In this document: positions 19,641-23,224 of the stretch, piece by piece
Numbering within the stretch: the stretch's first letter is position 1
Layout: each line of letters starts with the position of its first letter
Translations under genes and position numbers: made by a program
The notes under the pieces: generated by a model
Databases searched by the model: none
What the model was told of the DNA's origin: nothing
What the model saw: only the letters and a program-made list of their open reading frames with translations
Source of the DNA: Chromera velia
Lineage: Eukaryota; Sar; Chromeraceae
Assembly (NCBI GenBank): GCA_018398765.1
Contig: JAHBMJ010000635.1
Location: 13,243-36,466, forward strand
Length of the DNA: 23,224 nucleotides
Direction: 5' to 3'

Positions 19641-20436
19641 GAGCATGGCAAAATACATAGATAGGGAGAAAACGCGCCTGCAAAGACGAAAAAGGCGATG
19701 GCGCAGGAGTGCAAAGTGGTAAAACAACATGATCCAACTAATTGGACATTTGCTTTCCTTTCTTCTCTTTTTCATTGCACGTCATTTTGACAGCCGGAGA
19801 CCGACATGAGGTACCTCTCCCACCCGCCCCACCCAAGCTGTGGCAAGAAGGTCGTCTGAGAGAAGAAGAGAAGAGACAGGAAGGAAGGAAGGAAGGAAAC
19901 AATCAAGACGACTGGATTGATTGCCGCTTTTTTTGTGTCGTTTCTTTTGATTGGATTGATGCTCATTCGGGAGGGGAAGGGAAGGAGGGATTGAGGAGGC
20001 ATTTCTTTACAGACAGGGAGGGAAACAATGCGAGAAAGAGGGAAAGAAGAGAAGAGACAGAAACAGACAGAAAACAGAGAATTTGTTGTGGAAAAAGCTT
20101 AAGCACAACCGACATGAAAGAGCAGAAGGGATGGTGCGAGGATCGTTGGACGGTCTGCCTGCCTATCTATCTGTCTGTCTCTCTGTTGGTTCCTCACAGT
20201 GTCTGAATGTCTCTCTGTGGCTCTATTCCGTCACTCCAGAATGGAGAGGGAAAGACTACGGACAAAGGACGTCAGAGGAGACCAGCACAGAGGTCTTGTT
20301 ACATTATGTTCTTGCTTTGCGTCTGCGTCGAGAACCTTGTTTTGCTCTCCTGTCCACAGTTATCCGGCGAAGGCATGAAGGCAAAGTGTGTGTCCTGTCC
20401 TCGTCTGCTGAAACGCTGGTAGATGGTTTTCTCTTC
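19641..20436. other. Gene-free intergenic sequence
   Basis: A GGAA array (19878-19898) and a short TCTG run near 20165-20180 are present, with otherwise mixed sequence. A small inverted repeat TCCAA-CTAA-TTGGA lies at about 19733-19746. No gene was found. Confidence 0.45.
19878..19898. repeat. GGAA tetranucleotide repeat
   Basis: Five near-perfect GGAA units lie within a purine-rich block. Confidence 0.9.
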
Positions 20437-20460
20437 GTGTGTGTGTGTGTGTGTGTGTGG

Positions 20461-20491
<31 letters not shown>

Positions 20492-20550
20492 TGTGGTGTG
20501 TGTGTGGTGTGTGTGTGGTGTGTGTGTGGTGTGTGTGTGTGTGTGTGTGT

Positions 20551-20583
<33 letters not shown>
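20437..20583. repeat. TG microsatellite with an 11-bp higher-order unit
   Basis: About 147 bp consists almost only of TG dinucleotides, broken by extra G residues. In the middle the breaks are evenly spaced, forming four or more consecutive copies of the 11-mer GGTGTGTGTGT. Val/Cys and His/Thr frames across it are repeat translation. Confidence 0.95.
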
Positions 20584-20584
<1 letters not shown>

Positions 20585-20871
20585 GACTGTACAAGAGGAG
20601 AATTTGTTCGAATCAGAAAGTTGGAAATACGGGTTGCCGTCCGATGGTCTGTCCGTCTGCCTGACCATCTGGGCGCCTGTTTGTCTGGCTGTCTGAGTGA
20701 ACTCTCTCCCTCCCTCTCTCTCTTTCTGTTCCTTTCTGGTGAGACCAAACGAGCAGGCAGGCAGATCCTTCCTGCCTTTTCTTGTGAAGTCAGGCAGGGT
20801 CTCTTGGGTTAGATCTACAGTGGGCATCTGGAAGTGCTCGCCTCCCTGTCTCTCTCCGCCTGCCTGTCTCT
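20584..20871. other. Short spacer between two dinucleotide arrays
   Basis: Mixed sequence with TCTG/TCTC-rich patches. Nothing coding is recognised. Confidence 0.4.
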
Positions 20872-20872
20872 G

Positions 20873-20926
<54 letters not shown>
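20872..20926. repeat. Compound (TC)n(TG)n microsatellite
   Basis: About 11 TC units switch directly to about 15 TG units, ending at TACGTCC. Confidence 0.95.
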
Positions 20927-20928
<2 letters not shown>

Positions 20929-23133
20929 TCCGTTTCCCAAATGGATCCGCCACAAAAACGATGGACAAACGAAGGATGTTGGATGGAGAATTTGCCGTGG
21001 GTGTTCGTTCGGCTCTCGTCGTCCGGTGTGTGTGGGTGTTCTTGCATGGCGGTGTGTATGCGTGAGTCCTTGGTTGGTTTCACTGGATTGCTTTGTTGTG
21101 TTGCGTTTTCTTTCCGTTGATGTCGGTGCGCCTGTGAGTAAAATAAAAGAAAGCTGCCAACGATTCAGTTTGGGATCGAAGGAAAGGGTAAGGCCTTCTT
21201 GAGCTCCTTCTTTTCTGCTTTGTTAAGGTTAATTTTCTTTCTTTCTTTCTTTATGTTAGTTTTCTGTCCATCGCATTTCGTTTTGTCTGTCTTTTGGAAT
21301 GAATGTCTTGATCTGTTTTGTGTTTTCAATTTTTCCCTTTTCCTGAAAAGACCGCTTCGTATTTTTTTGAAACACGGATGAGCAAGGTGCCTTTTGGATT
21401 GTCTTCATCCTTCTCTCCGTGTATTTTTTGACTTGGCGTGCGTGATCAGATATGCTTGCTGTCTGGGTGTTTGTTGCTTTGATTGGTTGGTTACGTTTTT
21501 TTTCTCGTTTGGCTGTCGGTCGAGTTTCAAGGGCGAAAGCAAAACTGAAGAGAAGAGGCGGCTGGGGGAAAGATGGTGATGAACCTGGATCTCTCTCTCT
21601 CTTTCTGTTGGTTTTTTTGCGCATTGTTGGGACTCGTGCGCACACAATTGCATTCTTTCTCTCGTTTTTTCTCTCAGCGAGGATGTTTTTCTGGCTTTAG
21701 GAGAAAAGGAGAAGAAAAAAGGAAATAGATGGGAAGAAGGTCAATCTTGTGCCTCCCCGACTGTTTTGTTCTCCTTTCTCTATTCCTTTTTGTTCCGTTT
21801 GCCCTCTTCATTTTTTTTTTTCCCTGAAAACCTCCGTGAGCCTAAATGTCGATCAACAACGCAATTTCTTTCCGTTGTTGTTTGTGCCTATCCTCTGTTC
21901 TTTCTTTTACTCTGTGTTTTTTCTTCGGGACGAGGCAAGGGAAAAGAATAGCAACACATTCATTGAGTGAGTGAGGGCAAAGAAGCTAGGGGTTGTGAGA
22001 GTGGCGGCCTGTCAATCTCTTCTGTCCTTCAGAAGCCCCGGTCCCCTGTTTTTGCACTCACTAATTGTTTTCCTGCCCCCGCAACTAGCTGGCCGATCGA
22101 TCCTTTGTTTCTTTTGTTTTTTTTCTTTCAAGTCTCTCGTGGGTGGAAGCTGGTGTTCAATGCTGCCTCTGAATTTTTTCTTCCTTCCTTTGGTTCAGTT
22201 CACTTGATCGCCTGTCTGGGTGGTTCTTCTGCTTCTTCTGCTTTGGTCGAGGGAGGGATTGCTTTGGATCTGGATCTCTGCTTTGAATTTCTCTCTTGTT
22301 CAATCATCTTTCGTTCTTTCTCGATAGATTGTCCCCTCTTCCCGATTCCTTCCTTCTCTGCTGTCTGTCCGTCGTGCGTTGCTCGGTTGTTGACTGACCC
22401 CTTCTGGGTGCAAAGTCGCTTTGAAGGAGGGAGGTTGTACATACGTATGGGTGGGTGGGCGGCTTTTTTTGTTCAAGGAAGGAAAGAAACGGGGAGGGCA
22501 AGAGAAGTACATTGGTGTCGATGAGTGAAGGGGCGCATGCGTTTTGATTGATGGGCGGGCGGAGGGGCCTGGTTGGTTGCGTTGAGGCAGGCATTGGAGT
22601 GAGTCGGTTAGACCGACATTCTTTATTTAATTACTTGTTTCCGCCCGCATGCGCTTGTTTCGTTTGTTCATTTCCTTTGGTCATTTTGTCTTGTGTGGCG
22701 CGACTCGGGCGCTTCAGATAGTGCTGTTCCACAAAGCGGTCTGGTGTTCATTTGATTCGTTTGTGCAGTCACTGAAGTGCTTCTGTCCCCTGTCATGCGC
22801 GTGCTGCAGAATCTTTTTTTCTTTTTTTGGATGGGTCGTTCGGTCGGTTCGTAAGGAAACCCACGGGACGGCCTTTTGTGCTTGCCTCGATCATGATTGT
22901 TTGTGGAGCTGCGGCCCGTATAGGCTTGACAGTTAGCTATTTTTTTTTGTTTCACTGGTGCTGGTGAGTTTTTTTCTGTGCTTTTCACCTGAGTCCATTT
23001 TCTTTCTTTGTGCTTCTGTCCACCCGTCTGTTGGCTTTCTTTCGGGTGTGTAGGTCCGGCCAGTGAGGCAAAAAAAGTGGGTCCAGCCTTTTGTTTTGCA
23101 TGGCAGTAAGGCCCGTCTGTGCGATTATCCACA
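20927..23133. other. Gene-free, T-rich region
   Basis: The plus strand is rich in T, with many TTTT and TTTC runs. The short frames on it are hydrophobic for compositional reasons, and the reverse frames are Lys/Arg/Thr-rich. One perfect small hairpin GTCGGT-TAG-ACCGAC is at 22603-22617, followed by a T-rich stretch. No exon, tRNA or other RNA gene was recognised. Confidence 0.5.
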
Positions 23134-23175
23134 GATTTATTTATTTATTCATCTATTTACTTATTTGTTAATTTC
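23134..23175. repeat. Degenerate TTTA repeat
   Basis: TTTA units with CATC and TTAC variants lie near the right end of the window. Confidence 0.85.
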
Positions 23176-23224
23176 TTTGTCATCAAAACTGTGATGGTCG
23201 AGTCAGGAAAAGAAGCGACGGGGG

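Noticed and set aside
20600..20630. TTCGAATC string resembling a tRNA T-loop
   Set aside because: No matching acceptor stem, D-loop or anticodon arm could be found around it.
20304..20968. His/Thr-rich minus-strand frames
   Set aside because: They are translation of TG/CA dinucleotide repeats.
1..23224. CRISPR-like arrays
   Set aside because: The repeats are microsatellites without unique spacers, and the host is eukaryotic.

Overview
The window looks like nuclear DNA of a unicellular eukaryote, probably an alga or other protist in the alveolate or stramenopile range. The reasons are introns of about 190-520 bp with GT-AG ends, exons that join only by splicing, a plant/fungal-style hybrid histidine kinase, intermediate GC, very dense microsatellites, and no bacterial operon structure. 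A chromerid such as Chromera would fit the intron density, the TGCATGCA motifs and the repeat load. That placement is inference; nothing in the window proves it. No tRNA, rRNA, CRISPR array, insertion sequence or spliced-leader sequence was seen.

Layout. (1) 1-962: the 3' end of a plus-strand gene. A long interrupted TGTC microsatellite lies in what appears to be its last intron, followed by a terminal exon at 627-962 that faintly resembles the C-terminus of NSUN-type RNA m5C methyltransferases. (2) 963-3634: gene-free, with an AT-rich island (about 1020-2110), a poly-A/hairpin/poly-T element and several tetranucleotide repeats. (3) 3635-8326, minus strand: a six-exon hybrid sensor histidine kinase (922 aa as modelled) with membrane segments, HisKA, HATPase and a C-terminal receiver domain. 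All five introns join in compatible phase and all key phosphorelay residues are present. (4) 8327-8952: a divergent intergenic region with a GC-rich palindromic island and three TGCATGC/ATGCAT-type palindromes, a likely bidirectional promoter. (5) 8953-13738, plus strand: a four-exon gene for a large low-complexity protein whose N-terminal third carries tandem HMG-box-like modules, the third interrupted by a Gly/Arg-rich insert containing a 17-N assembly gap in poly-G. (6) 13739-23224: about 9.5 kb without a supportable gene, made of alternating purine-rich and pyrimidine-rich tracts, many microsatellites and several perfect hairpins.

How the genes relate. The kinase and the HMG-box protein are divergently transcribed from one short intergenic region. 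Membrane phosphorelay and DNA-binding functions could therefore be co-expressed, but nothing in the sequence shows a direct link. The most unusual material is the tandem, partly split HMG-box protein and the two roughly 90-residue hydrophilic insertions inside the catalytic and receiver domains of the kinase. All intron boundaries were read by eye from splice consensus and phase, not from transcripts.
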